Assembly: GCA_019918135.1 (NCBI GenBank)
Contig: WBZZ01006524.1
Span: forward strand, 26,240-90,239
Length of the DNA: 64,000 bases
Direction: 5' to 3'
Origin: Paulinella micropora
Lineage: Eukaryota; Cercozoa; Imbricatea; Euglyphida; Paulinellidae
Shown here one piece after another: positions 32,182-41,206 of this stretch (positions are counted from its first letter, which is position 1; every line of letters starts with the position of its first letter). A program made the translations under genes and the position numbers. The notes beneath the pieces were generated by a model. The model saw only the letters and a program-made list of their open reading frames with translations, made no database searches and had not been told where the DNA came from.

Positions 32182-33007
32182 TGTTATTATTATTATTCGA
32201 TAGCATAGTTTAGAGAGGGGAGTATAGATACTTAGCTTTAGTATAGTTAGCTAGTGTGTGTGGCCTTCTATCAGTTATCAGTGAGCCTTTCCCTGTTTTT
32301 TTTTTCGAGTATATTTCTTCTAACGGGAAGCGCTGCCATTTTTTTTTAATTTAAACTCTCTTTTTATTATTATTATTATTATTCCTCTTTTGCTGCTGCT
32401 TTAATTAGCTTGCTCTTTAAGTTCACATCCGAGGACAACAAACATCGGGAGGGGGCGCTCGCGCTCGACGTTGCACTTACAAAGTACAACAATTTCGAAC
32501 TGAAGGCGTCCACGCAAGTGGAGACATGTGAGGGTGAAACTTCACCTTGTGCTCCCGGGTCTTTTTCCCTATAAGTATGAAAGATTTTTATAAACTGATT
32601 GTTTATTTTTTATTTGCAGGCTCTTCATTGTCTTTCCCATTGGTTGGCGCAAGAAGACTCCTGCGCAAGTCAATCGAGGTACTGTATGTTTTTCAAAATT
32701 CACAAGCTGCACATATTTTTTATACTTGGATGTTGCAGGATCGAAGCGCTTCATTTTTGCTGCGCGCGAGATCGACACTGACGGCGATGGCAAGGCTGAC
32801 GAAATCCAATATCAGCTCATGGGTTTTTTTGGTTTTAACCTTAAACACTCTTGCATGCTTGATCCGTCGCCGATGGACTTCGAGAAGCAGGTGAAGCCCG
32901 CGTGGCTCCTCTACGTCGGTAACCCCACGAACCCGCCTATGATTTGCAACTGGCGGAAGCGGGAGCTTTTGCTTCTGTACGAAGCAAACAAGGTCATTTC
33001 TTCTTCT

Positions 33008-33043
<36 letters not shown>

Positions 33044-33800
33044 ATTTTTCTTTTTCTTCTTCATATACATGTTATTATTCTTTTTCTCCACCAGCTCCAT
33101 CTTTTTTTTTTTTTCTTTTTTTTTTGTTTTTGTTTTTGTTTTTTTTGGCATCTTCCTTTTCTTTATTTTGCATATTTACTGCATGCTCGCCTGAAACGTT
33201 AGAAGAATCAAAAAAAGGGCCCGACTGAGCCTCGCTCTTCGGGCAGGCCAAAAAAACTGAGATTCGGTAGCAACATTGTATGTAATGAAAAATGAAGGAT
33301 GTATGTAATATTGTTTGGTTCTTTGTGCAGAATCCATCGACGTCGACGATGTTCCAGACGTTCCAGACGTCCCTGAAGAAGAAGAGACCCCTGAGCCTCC
33401 TATGCCTAAGGGGTCCAGCAAGAAAAAGCCAGGTACTAGCAAATTTCATCTTTTTTTGTGTGCTTTTTTTTCAGTGTTTCTAATTTCTGACGTGACTAGG
33501 CAAGCCGAAGTCCAAAAAGCCCGCGGTCGACGCTGATGAAGTGGACATGTCGTTGGAGGTATAATCTTTCCTACTCCTTCTTCTTCTTTTTCTTTTTTTT
33601 GAGGGGGGGCCCCCGGGGGGGGGGGGGGGTCAAAAGGTCTCTTTGGGCGCCGCAGCATATAGTTTAGAGAGGGGAGTATAGCTACTAGCTTTAGTATGGC
33701 TAGCTAGTGTGTGTGGCATTCTATCAGTGAGCCTTTCCCTGTCTTTTTTTTTCCGAGTATAATCTCTCTAACGGGAAGCGCTGACATTTTTTTTTCAAAC

Positions 33801-33837
<37 letters not shown>

Positions 33838-34103
33838 GGACACCGTGATAGCCCAGTGGTCAAGTTCTACCATCTGGGCCCTGTCGCCAGTTCGATTCCC
33901 GTCGGTGCCACCAGTATTTTCCTTGAACATACCGATCCGTCTGGACCAGTATTTTCATTGAACATACCGGCCCGTCTGGAAGTGTTGGAACTGCCCTTGC
34001 GGGGGTGTCATTAGAGCCTATCGTCAATTCTTCGTACTCCCCTCACGGGTGAGACGATGGAGGCGCATGTGCAGAAATGCATCAGCCATTGACAGAGAAG
34101 CAC

Positions 34104-34164
<61 letters not shown>

Positions 34165-34339
34165 TAGGGAGTACATAGGCCATCGGTCCCTTTCCATGGG
34201 CTGATTGGTATAAAGCTCCTAGAGTGATGTTCTATGCCGTCACTTCCTTTATTCCACCGATTGGTGTGGAGACTTTCCTTATGGAATGGAGGACTGGATG
34301 CACATGGCCTTTTGTCTCAGCAATTGGCAGGAGATATAC

Positions 34340-34386
<47 letters not shown>

Positions 34387-35060
34387 TTTGTTGTTGTTGT
34401 TGTCGTTGCTGTTGGTTTGTTCTGCCACTGCCTTGTTCGCAAGAAATGAACGACTTCTTTCAAAACAACGGCGACCGGTATTGTATTCAGGGTAGTTCGT
34501 CCGCCGGCGTGTCGAAAGAAGTCGTTCAGGATCTTGTGAACAAGGCAATGTCAGAACAAGCCGCATCCATTAAGGAAATGCTAGCAGAAGAAAGAAAGTT
34601 GAGAGAGGAGGAAAGGAAGAAAAAAGAAGCGCAAGATCGGAAGGAAAAAGAGGCGCAAGAGAAGCGACAACGGGAAGAGGAGAGAAGAAAGAGGAAGAAT
34701 TCGAAGAAGGAGAAGGAGGAGGAGGAGGAGGAGGAGGAGGAGGAAAGCTCAGAAGAAGAGAACGAGAGAGTGAAGAAGAAGATGAAGAAGAATAACAAGA
34801 ACAAGAAAAACTATGATGATAATGATAACAACAACAACAACATCAGCAACAACAACAGCAACAACAACAACAACAACAACAAAAATAGTAAGAGCGAGAG
34901 AGAAAGCTTGCTGGAGGATCTCATCGCGCGGATGGCAGCTGGCGCTCTGTCTGCTGGTAACTCACCTTCCACCCCCCAACGCGGCACCGGTCTCACCGCT
35001 CCCAGCTCACCTAACGCATGGGAGTTTGTTTTAGCATCGCTTGCGCTGACTCGGCGCTAA
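28302..35060 (+). CDS. Multi-exon Lys/Glu-rich coiled-coil protein of the transposon (structure partly resolved)
   Basis: ATG 28302 (MSTKHIAKTLQAILKNSRGE) opens exon 1, to 28448. Exon 2 is 28503-28560 and exon 3 starts at 28604; introns of 54 and 43 bases are GT-AG and keep frame. Exon 3 enters a ~650-base polypurine tract (Lys/Glu-rich). Further probable exons are ~32405-32560, ~32621-32680, ~32741-33000 (FIFAAREIDTDGDGKADEIQ, an EF-hand-like DTDGDGKADE loop), ~33331-33432 (DVPDVPEEEETPEPP), and ~33500-33560. The final exon begins before 34446 and encodes a coiled coil (AMSEQAASIKEMLAEERKLR) and a poly-Asn region, to TAA at 35060. SINE-like repeats fill the introns. Joining of all exons is inference; exon edges after 28604 are approximate. 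Function unknown. Confidence 0.45.
28670..29330 (+). repeat. Polypurine (GAA/GAG) tract
   Basis: About 660 bases almost entirely of A and G in AAG/GAG triplets, with single-base slips that move the Lys/Glu reading into an Arg frame near 29145. It forms most of an exon of the surrounding gene, or partly an intron. Confidence 0.85.
29424..29510 (+). repeat. (ATT)n microsatellite
   Basis: Nearly pure ATT/TTA triplets directly preceding a SINE copy; similar tracts follow each short repeat in this region. Confidence 0.9.
29511..29780 (+). mobile_element. tRNA-derived SINE, copy 1
   Basis: The head 'gacaccgtgatagcccagtgg' to 'gttcgattcccgtcggtgcc' has a good RNA polymerase III A box (tagcccagtgg) and B box (gttcgattccc) at tRNA spacing. 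A shared body follows (ggaactgcccttgcggggg; cctcacgggtgagacgatgg) and then a (TTA)n tail. Copies also lie at 30097-30329, 30356-30624, 30655-30924 and 33838-34104, and reversed at 27041-27163. Confidence 0.85.
29873..30034 (+). repeat. Short interspersed repeat, family D
   Basis: 'gtgtgtggccttctatcagt' and 'ctctaacgggaagcgctg' shared with 32203-32352 and 33655-33800 (same strand) and 26640-26778 (reverse). Ends before a (TTA)n tract. Confidence 0.8.
30097..30329 (+). mobile_element. tRNA-derived SINE, copy 2
   Basis: Same A box, B box and body as copy 1 but lacking the duplicated 'accagtattttcattgaaca' block that copies 1, 3 and 4 carry twice. Confidence 0.85.
30356..30624 (+). mobile_element. 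tRNA-derived SINE, copy 3
   Basis: Nearly identical to copy 4, including the doubled 'cagtattttcattgaacata' block; tails are (ATT)n. Confidence 0.85.
30655..30924 (+). mobile_element. tRNA-derived SINE, copy 4
   Basis: Almost the same as copy 3, about 300 bases downstream; the pair probably arose by tandem duplication including the tail. Confidence 0.85.
31047..31936 (+). repeat. Short interspersed repeat, family B, two tandem copies
   Basis: ~410-base units at 31047-31455 and 31527-31936, each starting 'cagcccaatggcctcaaggc' and ending before (ATT)n. They differ by a few bases. No open frame is conserved, so they appear non-coding. Confidence 0.85.
31953..32126 (+). repeat. Short interspersed repeat, family C, copy 1
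   Basis: 'gggagtacataggccatcgg' to 'ctcagcaattggcag', followed by (TTA)n. Second copy at 34165-34340. Confidence 0.85.
32203..32352 (+). repeat. Short interspersed repeat, family D, further copy
   Basis: Same family as 29873-30034, with 'taacgggaagcgctgcc' near its end. Confidence 0.8.
33655..33800 (+). repeat. Short interspersed repeat, family D, further copy
   Basis: Same family; preceded by a G-run (33612-33630) and followed by (ATT)n and SINE copy 5. Confidence 0.8.
33838..34104 (+). mobile_element. tRNA-derived SINE, copy 5
   Basis: A box, B box and body as in copy 1, followed by a (TTA)n tract that runs into a family C repeat. Confidence 0.85.
34165..34340 (+). repeat. Short interspersed repeat, family C, copy 2
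   Basis: Near-identical to 31953-32126 and followed by (ATT)n, upstream of the last exon of the Lys/Glu-rich gene. Confidence 0.85.
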
Positions 35061-35415
35061 CTTCAAATGCACGCACCAGGTAGCTTGCATAGCTTTCACT
35101 TTTCTCCTTCATCTGAAAGATGTTTGAATTTGTTTTGTGTTTTTTTTCTTTGTAGTAGTGTAGTATTAATCGTAATTTTTTGCACTGGCAGGTTTGTTAT
35201 GGTCGAAAGCGTGATTAAGAACGTTTGTCGCGTGCAAGAGTTAAACAAACTTCTAATTTAGTTAGTATGATATTACGGAGTTAGATTTATTATTTTTTTT
35301 AGTAATTAAAGAAATTTTGTTGTAGAATCTATGTATTTTGCGTGGCGACATCGCACTTCTCTTGCTCCCCCGTTCCCCCCTCCCCCCTCCCCCCCCCCGG
35401 GGGGAATTTATTGTA
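35061..35415. other. Sub-terminal spacer, right side of transposon
   Basis: AT-rich 3' flank of the plus-strand gene ending in C/G-runs (35369-35403). No gene seen. 'agagttaaacaaacttctaa' near 35239 is the partner of the direct repeat at ~22384. Confidence 0.4.
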
Positions 35416-35765
35416 GGTAAAAGCAATGTTTATTATCATAATAAAGTAAAATGCTTAATGTAAACAAAGATAAACAAACTTAAAAGCAAATTCTGCATGT
35501 TGGGCATTGTTATCATCATAGATTCATAGTAGCCGGGACTATGAAAAAGGAGAAAGATTACCGTGTCGGACCGGTTCCTGCCCACCTCTGAAGATGAAGT
35601 TAAAGTGTATTACAATTAATAAAAACATGTTTTAATATTATTTTTATATGTTCTGCAATCAGTGAATTGATTTCCTTTCATTTCCACACGTTTTCAAAAA
35701 AGTCCATATACTTCATGGAAAATTTCGGAAAAAGGGATACCCCCAAGATTGTCGAATGTTTAGTT
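35416..35765 (-). repeat. Right terminal inverted repeat
   Basis: Reverse complement of the left repeat 21923-22261, with scattered differences. The outer edge 'agattgtcgaatgtttagtt' abuts the second CCAT. Confidence 0.92.
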
Positions 35766-35769
35766 CCAT

Positions 35770-36085
35770 GATGTGGGCTGCTTCCAGCCTCCTGTCCGTG
35801 ATCGGCAACTCCTTTGCAGTCGCGAAATACTTCATAGCCATGATCACCTGGATGAAGTGCGATTCGAACCCGTGCAAGTGGCCGGAAGACCCGGACGCGA
35901 CAAAAGAAGAATATCAACATTTGGTGAGCCATATCGAGGGGGCCAACGAAGGCAAGACTATACAAGAGCTCATGCAAATGATGAAAGAGCTGCAGGCCGA
36001 TGTGGCAACCATCAAAACCAGCGGCGTTACTACGTCGGAGAAAGCTGGTTCCAAAAGGAGTACGAAAGCGAATTCAAATGAGTGA
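35770..36085 (+). pseudogene. Four-helix membrane protein, 3' part (gene split by transposon)
   Basis: Continues the frame of 21300-21922 once the element and one CCAT are disregarded. It encodes the fourth hydrophobic helix (SLLSVIGNSFAVAKYFIAMI), a short Cys-containing loop (WMKCDSNPCKW) and a Lys/Glu-rich, probably coiled-coil C-terminal tail (TIQELMQMMKELQADVATIK). Ends at TGA 36083-36085. Confidence 0.75.
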
Positions 36086-36371
36086 ATCGACGGGGGCCTG
36101 CGGACAAAAAGAACAAGCAGAGACAGAGAGGAAAAAGCTGCAGGAGCAAAAGGGATGGGGGATCCGAAGGAGAGCTTTCTGCTGAACCACGCCAAGAAAG
36201 AAATTCCACTCTGGTAGCTAGCGCTTTTTTTGAGCGGCCCGTGCTTGATCTGGTGATGGCCAGAAATCTTTGTCTCTTAGGGGGAGTTTTTTTTTGTTTT
36301 AATTAAAAGAAGGATTGTTTACTTGTCTGCTCCATCTAGACTGGCCGGCTATTCCCGTGTGTTGAATTTTG

Positions 36372-36878
36372 TCAGTCCGATGCTGCTGCTGCTGCTGTTG
36401 CGGGGTCGCGCTCCTCCTGTTCCTCTTCCTCTTCTTTCTCGCGCTTGACAGTGCGGCGTTTCTTGGCGGGCGGCTCGTCCACGCCCAGGTACAGCCGGCG
36501 GCCGAAGCCCGTCTTGTACGCCCTGAGCACGTCCTCGACCCGGGGGGTCTTGCGGCCGCAGTTCTCCCCGCCGTACAGGTCCACGCGCTCGTGCATGACC
36601 CGCACGAAGTCGTCGAGCGAGTCCGTCACGCTGCGCCGCAACTTCCTGCCGCCCAGCCGGCCGATCCTGCACTGTCTAGCCAGCATCTTGACTTCCGAGG
36701 GCCACAGCATGCCCACCTCGGGGCACTCGCGGCGTCTGTGCCTGCGCGCTAGGGGTCTCTGTTTCTCGCGCTTGTCGCGGGCTGGCTTGGCTGGCTCCTG
36801 GGTTGCCACCGTCGTCGCGCTTGGCTTCGCGCCCTTGTTCTCGTCATCGCGGTCGTGCTTGTTCTCGGTCGCGGACAT
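36372..36878 (-). CDS. Histone H4-like protein
   Basis: 168 residues from ATG 36878 to TGA. A ~50-residue basic/acidic N-terminal tail precedes a histone fold that aligns end to end with H4. 'SEVKMLARQCRIGRLGGRKL' matches the first helix and loop ([20 protein letters not shown]). 'SVTDSLDDFVRVMHERVDLY' matches the long second helix, and 'RKTPRVEDVLRAYKTGFGRRLYL' matches '[21 protein letters not shown]'. A Lys/Arg then poly-Glu/Ala tail follows, which cellular H4 lacks. There is no H3 partner fused or adjacent, in contrast to the doublets of some giant viruses. Intron-free. It probably compacts viral DNA into nucleosome-like particles, perhaps with partners outside the window or with host histones. 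Confidence 0.8.
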   Translation of the reverse strand: MSATENKHDRDDENKGAKPSATTVATQEPAKPARDKREKQRPLARRHRRRECPEVGMLWPSEVKMLARQCRIGRLGGRKLRRSVTDSLDDFVRVMHERVDLYGGENCGRKTPRVEDVLRAYKTGFGRRLYLGVDEPPAKKRRTVKREKEEEEEQEERDPATAAAAASD

Positions 36879-37516
36879 GGCAGGAGAAAGGGTAAAAAAA
36901 AGAAAGCAAAGGGTGGGGGTGCTTGATTGTGCGCCTTTTGTTGGAAATGTGTACCCAAAGAGCCGTGGCACCACCTTGCGTTTTTTTTGTTTCGGCCGGC
37001 AACGAGAGAGGGAGGGGGGGGGGGGGCGATGGCCTGGGGGGGGGGGGGGGTGCAGAGAGGCGCGGAGCGAATGGGCCCCCTCCTCCCCCGCCACCGGCCC
37101 CCCCCCTTCCCCGACATCCCCTTCGCTACCGGCCCCCCCCTCCCGACATAGACAGGGTTTCCGGGGGGGGGGGCCAAAACAGGCAAAAAAAGGGAACGGG
37201 AGAGGGGAAAGGGGAGAGAACAAAATCCTCTGTTGTCTCATCTTGGTTTTTTTTTTGGGGGGGGGGGAGGGAGAGGGGTTGGGGAGGGGCGCACCGGGGT
37301 GAGAAGAAACACGGTGGGGTGGGGGGGATAAGGTGTGTGTGTGGGGGGGGGGGGGGGGGAATAAGGTGTGTGTGTGGGGGGGAATAAGGTGTGTGTGTGG
37401 GGGGGCGAATAAGGTGTGTGTGGGGGGGGGGGGGGGGGGGGGAGTGAATCGTTCGCACAGGGCCCTCTTTGGACTTTCCCTTCTCCTCCCACCCCGCGGC
37501 CGTCGGAGGGCCGCTA
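36879..37516. other. Intergenic with poly-G and GT minisatellite
   Basis: G-runs at 37014-37028 and 37036-37051. Four units of 'gggggaataaggtgtgtgtg' type lie at 37326-37425, then a G-run (37419-37442). On the minus strand these are C-runs upstream of the histone gene. No gene supported. Confidence 0.5.
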
Positions 37517-38941
37517 CTAGTGGCGGGCCAGTGAGGCGAGCCACGGCTGCAGAGGCACCGCCGTGTTTAAGAACATAGTACCGTCCTGCAAACGGCCGCG
37601 GTAGCGACGCTGCAGCGTGAGGCACCACCAGGCGTAAGCCTCGGGCAGGCAGCCGCACAACACCACTCCGTCATCTGGCCCGTAGCCCAGCCAGGCACCA
37701 AAGGCGCTGATGAGCACGGGCCGCGGCCGCAGCGTGTCAGGCAGGACGCCGAACTCGTGCGCAGCCGGTACAGGGAGCGTGCAGCGCAGCGCGACGGGCG
37801 GCAGCAGCACGATCCCCCTGTCGCTGGCGCTCTGGCCGTGCAGGAGCACGAGGCGCTCCTCGAGCAGAGCCAGGTCCAGCTCGTCCAGCGGGTCGTCGGG
37901 GGCGAGCTGGTGTGCCTGCCCCAGCCGCCAGACCGCGCCGGGGTCGGGGGCAGCGCGGGCCGCGAGCGTCTGCAGACACTCGCGCCGGTAGACAGTCGCC
38001 AGCTTTTGCATGACGGCCGACGGCTTGACGGCGGCCGCGGCGCCCTGGCCAAAGATGGTGCGGTAGTTTTCCTCGGCGCAGCCCGTGAGGTTCTGCGCGC
38101 AGCAGATCTCCATGAACCTGTCGCGGACGCGTTCCGAGACCTTTGGTGCCACATTTGCCCACAGACGCTCGCGGAAGGCCCGCGCGGACGTGGGCGTGGT
38201 GGGCTCGAGCAGCGTGTCCCAGCGCGGGGGGCCCGCGGCCGCGAGCAGCGCGTAGAACAATGACAGGTACACGTACCAGTTGGTCAGTATCTCGAGCGAG
38301 GGCGAGAGCTCGGCCAGGGTCGCGGCCGGCTCGGGCGTGAGCCAGGCCGCGTAGCATTGTGCCCAGAAGCACCTCTGCAGGCCTGCCCAAACGCGGTTGA
38401 TAACGTGGCGCCTGAACCACTCGAGCACGGCGCCGCCGGAGCTACAGTTGCCGCTGCGCAGCACTGAGATTATCGATTGGAACTCGAGCTCGGCCCACGG
38501 GACCGGCAGCGTCGTCTGTGGCTGCCCCTGGCCCCTGTCTAGCAGGACGCCCAGGCACGCCGCCCAGTCTCGTACGTCACAGGAGGCCAGGCCCTTGAGT
38601 TCGGGCGCTACCGTTCGCAGCGCGCGCCCGCGCCACTCGTGCTTGGCCATGTACGACGCGCTCAGTGCCCAGCACAGCACGTGGCACCAGCCGCTGCTGC
38701 GCACGGCGGGCACGTGCGACGGGTCCGCGACGATGTTGAGTTGAATGCGGGGCTGCCCCAGCTGGTACTGCGAGCGGTAGTGCTGGAACAGCACAGAGCG
38801 CAGTTCGTCTGCGAGGCGCGGGGGGCCACCCCCGATGCACGTGCACAGCTGCGCCTCCGCCAGGCGCAGGAAATGGAGGGCAGCCGTAGGCGTCATTGGT
38901 CGGGCCGGGGGGCACACCACGTCAAGCGGCATGGGCTCCAT
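37517..38941 (-). CDS. Orphan 474-aa protein
   Basis: Intact frame from ATG 38941 (MEPMPLDVVCPPARPMTP) to two consecutive TAG codons. Mostly helical, Leu/Ala/Arg-rich with scattered Cys. No signal peptide, and hydrophobic stretches (WYVYLSLFYALLAAAG; GWCHVLCWALSASYM) are short. No family recognised. Composition matches the neighbouring virus-like genes. It lies between the histone-like gene and a basic repeat protein. C-runs lie 35-80 bases upstream of the start on the coding strand. Confidence 0.65.
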   Translation of the reverse strand: MEPMPLDVVCPPARPMTPTAALHFLRLAEAQLCTCIGGGPPRLADELRSVLFQHYRSQYQLGQPRIQLNIVADPSHVPAVRSSGWCHVLCWALSASYMAKHEWRGRALRTVAPELKGLASCDVRDWAACLGVLLDRGQGQPQTTLPVPWAELEFQSIISVLRSGNCSSGGAVLEWFRRHVINRVWAGLQRCFWAQCYAAWLTPEPAATLAELSPSLEILTNWYVYLSLFYALLAAAGPPRWDTLLEPTTPTSARAFRERLWANVAPKVSERVRDRFMEICCAQNLTGCAEENYRTIFGQGAAAAVKPSAVMQKLATVYRRECLQTLAARAAPDPGAVWRLGQAHQLAPDDPLDELDLALLEERLVLLHGQSASDRGIVLLPPVALRCTLPVPAAHEFGVLPDTLRPRPVLISAFGAWLGYGPDDGVVLCGCLPEAYAWWCLTLQRRYRGRLQDGTMFLNTAVPLQPWLASLARH

Positions 38942-39202
38942 GGGCTACCGCACTTTTGAGGCCTTTTTCCGCCGTTCGGGGGGGGCTGGCCCCCGGTGCA
39001 TCAGAAGAGAGAGAACGGGGGGGGGGAGGGGGCCGGGGCCTAAAAAAAAGGTGGTGGCGAATTGGGGGGGGGGGCGGGGTGTGTTGTTGGGAAGCGGGGG
39101 GGGCGTTCCAAGCTCTGGCCCCTCCCCTCCTCCTCCTCACTGTCTTTTGCTTTTTTTTTATGCAGCCCCTGTTCCCCCATCTTTTTTTTGTTCACACACC
39201 CC

Positions 39203-39589
39203 ATGGAGCGCGGGCCCCCAGAACCTACCCGCACACAGCTGCTACAGCGCAAGTTTCGCTTCAAAGCCCCGCACCGAGAACCGACCCGCGCACAGCTGCT
39301 ACAGCACAAGTTTCGCTTCAAAGCCCCGCACCGAGAACCTACCCGCGCGCAGCTGTTGCAACACAAGTTCCGGAGTTGCGCCACAGCCCCGCCACCAACG
39401 TCCCTTCCGGCCGCCAGGCATAGACTGCGCAGCAAAAGACGGTTGCAGCGCGTTCCCTCCAACAGAAGACGGTTGTTGCAACAAAAGGCAACTGTGGAGC
39501 TAGTTCGTAAAAGACCCGTGCGGAGGGCCGCTACATTTACGCACAAACAGAGGTACGCCCCCGCCTTTCTGTTCGCCATCTCCGGCTAG
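39203..39589 (+). CDS. Small very basic protein with three 20-residue repeats
   Basis: ATG 39203 gives a 128-residue protein beginning MERGPPEPTRTQLLQRKFRF. The unit 'REPTRAQLLQHKFRFKAPH' occurs three times (residues ~7-62), followed by an Arg/Lys-rich region (RHRLRSKRRLQRVPSNRRRL). Ends in TAG. Charge and repeats suggest nucleic-acid binding or DNA condensation, possibly as a virion core protein, but no family is recognised. An upstream in-frame extension without a better start exists. Confidence 0.5.
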   Translation: MERGPPEPTRTQLLQRKFRFKAPHREPTRAQLLQHKFRFKAPHREPTRAQLLQHKFRSCATAPPPTSLPAARHRLRSKRRLQRVPSNRRRLLQQKATVELVRKRPVRRAATFTHKQRYAPAFLFAISG

Positions 39590-39852
39590 ACACGAAAACA
39601 CCCGACAGGCCGGCCGCGAAAATCCATTCTGCTCGGGGTGTGGTTTAAGGCACGAGACACGTTGTGACCCACTCGCGGTTCCCAAGTTTCTTTCTGGCGT
39701 TATTAAAACGTTTCTTGTTGGGCTGAGCAGCAGTAGGAAGAATGAGCCGCGCCGGGACTGACAAGCTTTGTTTTTTAGCTTCCGCAAGCAAAAAGAGAAA
39801 GGAAATTTTAATGGGCTCCTCGGCATGTACCACACCTGTTTTGTTTTGCTAA

Positions 39853-40755
39853 TCAGACGGGCGCGGGCACGCCCCTTCTGCGCAAGATCAGTAAATGATA
39901 CTCACCGTTACCGCCCGTGGAATAGATAGTCCGGTGGCAATCAGCGGTGAACATTTCAGACCACTGACTAGAAAAGAATCCTTTGCGTTTAAAGTTGGTG
40001 AGAAAATCCAGGAGCAACACAAACCTAACGCGCGGGTCTTTCATAATCATCTTCAGAGCTATTTTCCTGTCCTTTTTGGTCCAACTGGTAACAAAGAAAT
40101 AGATGCAAATCTTACGTTCTGGTTCATCGTTCCACAGCTTATCTAGTTTAAATTTCTCTGTCACTGTAGTATTAAACTGTACTTTCGGCGTGGCAGCGGG
40201 AGTGCATTTTCTTTCGCAGAACTTTCTGCGTACAATACTAGTGTTTTCGCTAAAGTTCCCGGATTCAACCCCGTACACGCCCTTGAAGCCGACGAAGGCG
40301 GCCATATTTACAGCAACGCCCGAGCCCGCGCCCATGTCCACAAAGGTAAGTTCTTGCTGGAGGCCCTGGAAGTAGTAGTCAATCAGGGTAAAGAAAATAG
40401 ACGAGGGCGAACCCTGTGTTCCTCCTAGTTTTGTGGTCCCGCTGTTGGAACGTGTGTCTCGTACGTTTCTGGAACGTATGCCTTGTTGCCCTGAAGCTTG
40501 CACTACGCAGGACATAAGCTGTTCATCTGGACTGCCTTGCAGGGTTTGGTACCATTTCTTAATAGCCTTGGCCTCATCTGTATCGTCAGGCAGGTCTAAA
40601 TAGGACGCGTCAAGCTGCTTGCAGTCTTTACATTTCTTTTCAGACAGTACGTTTGTTCGGTGACAGTGCAAACATTTCCATTTCCATTCAGAGAGCGAGA
40701 TTATTCCAGCAGCAAACCTTTCTCTTCGAGGCATAGCCGGCCGCTCAACGACCAT
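39853..40755 (-). CDS. SAM-dependent (DOT1-like) methyltransferase with zinc ribbon
   Basis: 300 residues, ATG 40755 to TGA. The N-terminus holds a RanBP2/zinc-ribbon-like motif 'WKCLHCHRTNVLSEKKCKDC' (residues ~25-45). The centre has a clear SAM-binding motif I 'LTFVDMGAGSGVAVNMAA' followed by 'YGVES', the acidic residue expected to bind the ribose. The layout (helix 'FFTLIDYYFQGL', motif I, then 'VYGVE') resembles DOT1-type histone H3K79 methyltransferases, and a C-terminal strand 'YHLLILRR' closes the fold. Cap or small-molecule methyltransferases remain possible. The H4-like gene lies 3 kb away. Intron-free and less GC-rich than its neighbours. Confidence 0.6.
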   Translation of the reverse strand: MVVERPAMPRRERFAAGIISLSEWKWKCLHCHRTNVLSEKKCKDCKQLDASYLDLPDDTDEAKAIKKWYQTLQGSPDEQLMSCVVQASGQQGIRSRNVRDTRSNSGTTKLGGTQGSPSSIFFTLIDYYFQGLQQELTFVDMGAGSGVAVNMAAFVGFKGVYGVESGNFSENTSIVRRKFCERKCTPAATPKVQFNTTVTEKFKLDKLWNDEPERKICIYFFVTSWTKKDRKIALKMIMKDPRVRFVLLLDFLTNFKRKGFFSSQWSEMFTADCHRTIYSTGGNGEYHLLILRRRGVPAPV

Positions 40756-41065
40756 GGCGGGACGAAGCCTGTGTTGTGTACATGATACGCTCTTCCTTCT
40801 CTTGACATCTTTTTCGTCTTTAAGTCTATCCAGGGATTTTTTTTCGTTTACTGCTGAAAATTCAAGAGCGATTTAAGACAAGTTTTTTTTGGTGAAGGGA
40901 GGGAGAGTAGGAAGAACAAAAAGAGCCACCCGCAAATTCACGTCTCCCAAAAAAAAAGTTTCCGCGATAATACGGCCAAAGATACTGGCAAACCAAACAT
41001 TCCGCGAAATACGGCCATGTCGACACTAGTGCCGGGTCTAAGATAGCTCAAAAATCTTTTGTGCA
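40756..41065. other. Intergenic flank of palindrome copy 4
   Basis: Contains 'atacggccaaagatactggc' (~40971), recurring in varied form ('aatacggacaaagatactggc') near 41285. No gene. Confidence 0.45.
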
Positions 41066-41206
41066 ATTTCGGCAGTCGGATAGTTTTAGAAAAAAAAATT
41101 TGGGGGAAGATTGGCGGGCGGGGGAAAAAATCAGCAGATTGAAAATTTTTCCCCGCCCGCCAATCTTTCCCTAATTTTTTTTCTAAAACTATCCGACTGC
41201 CGAAAT
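41066..41206. repeat. Palindromic ~140-bp element, copy 4
   Basis: 141 bases with the same ends (atttcggca...tgccgaaat) and GC-rich core (gcgggcggggg/ccccgcccgc) as copies 2 and 3. The stem is entirely different but still paired (gtcggatagttttagaaa / tttctaaaactatccgac). Confidence 0.85.
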
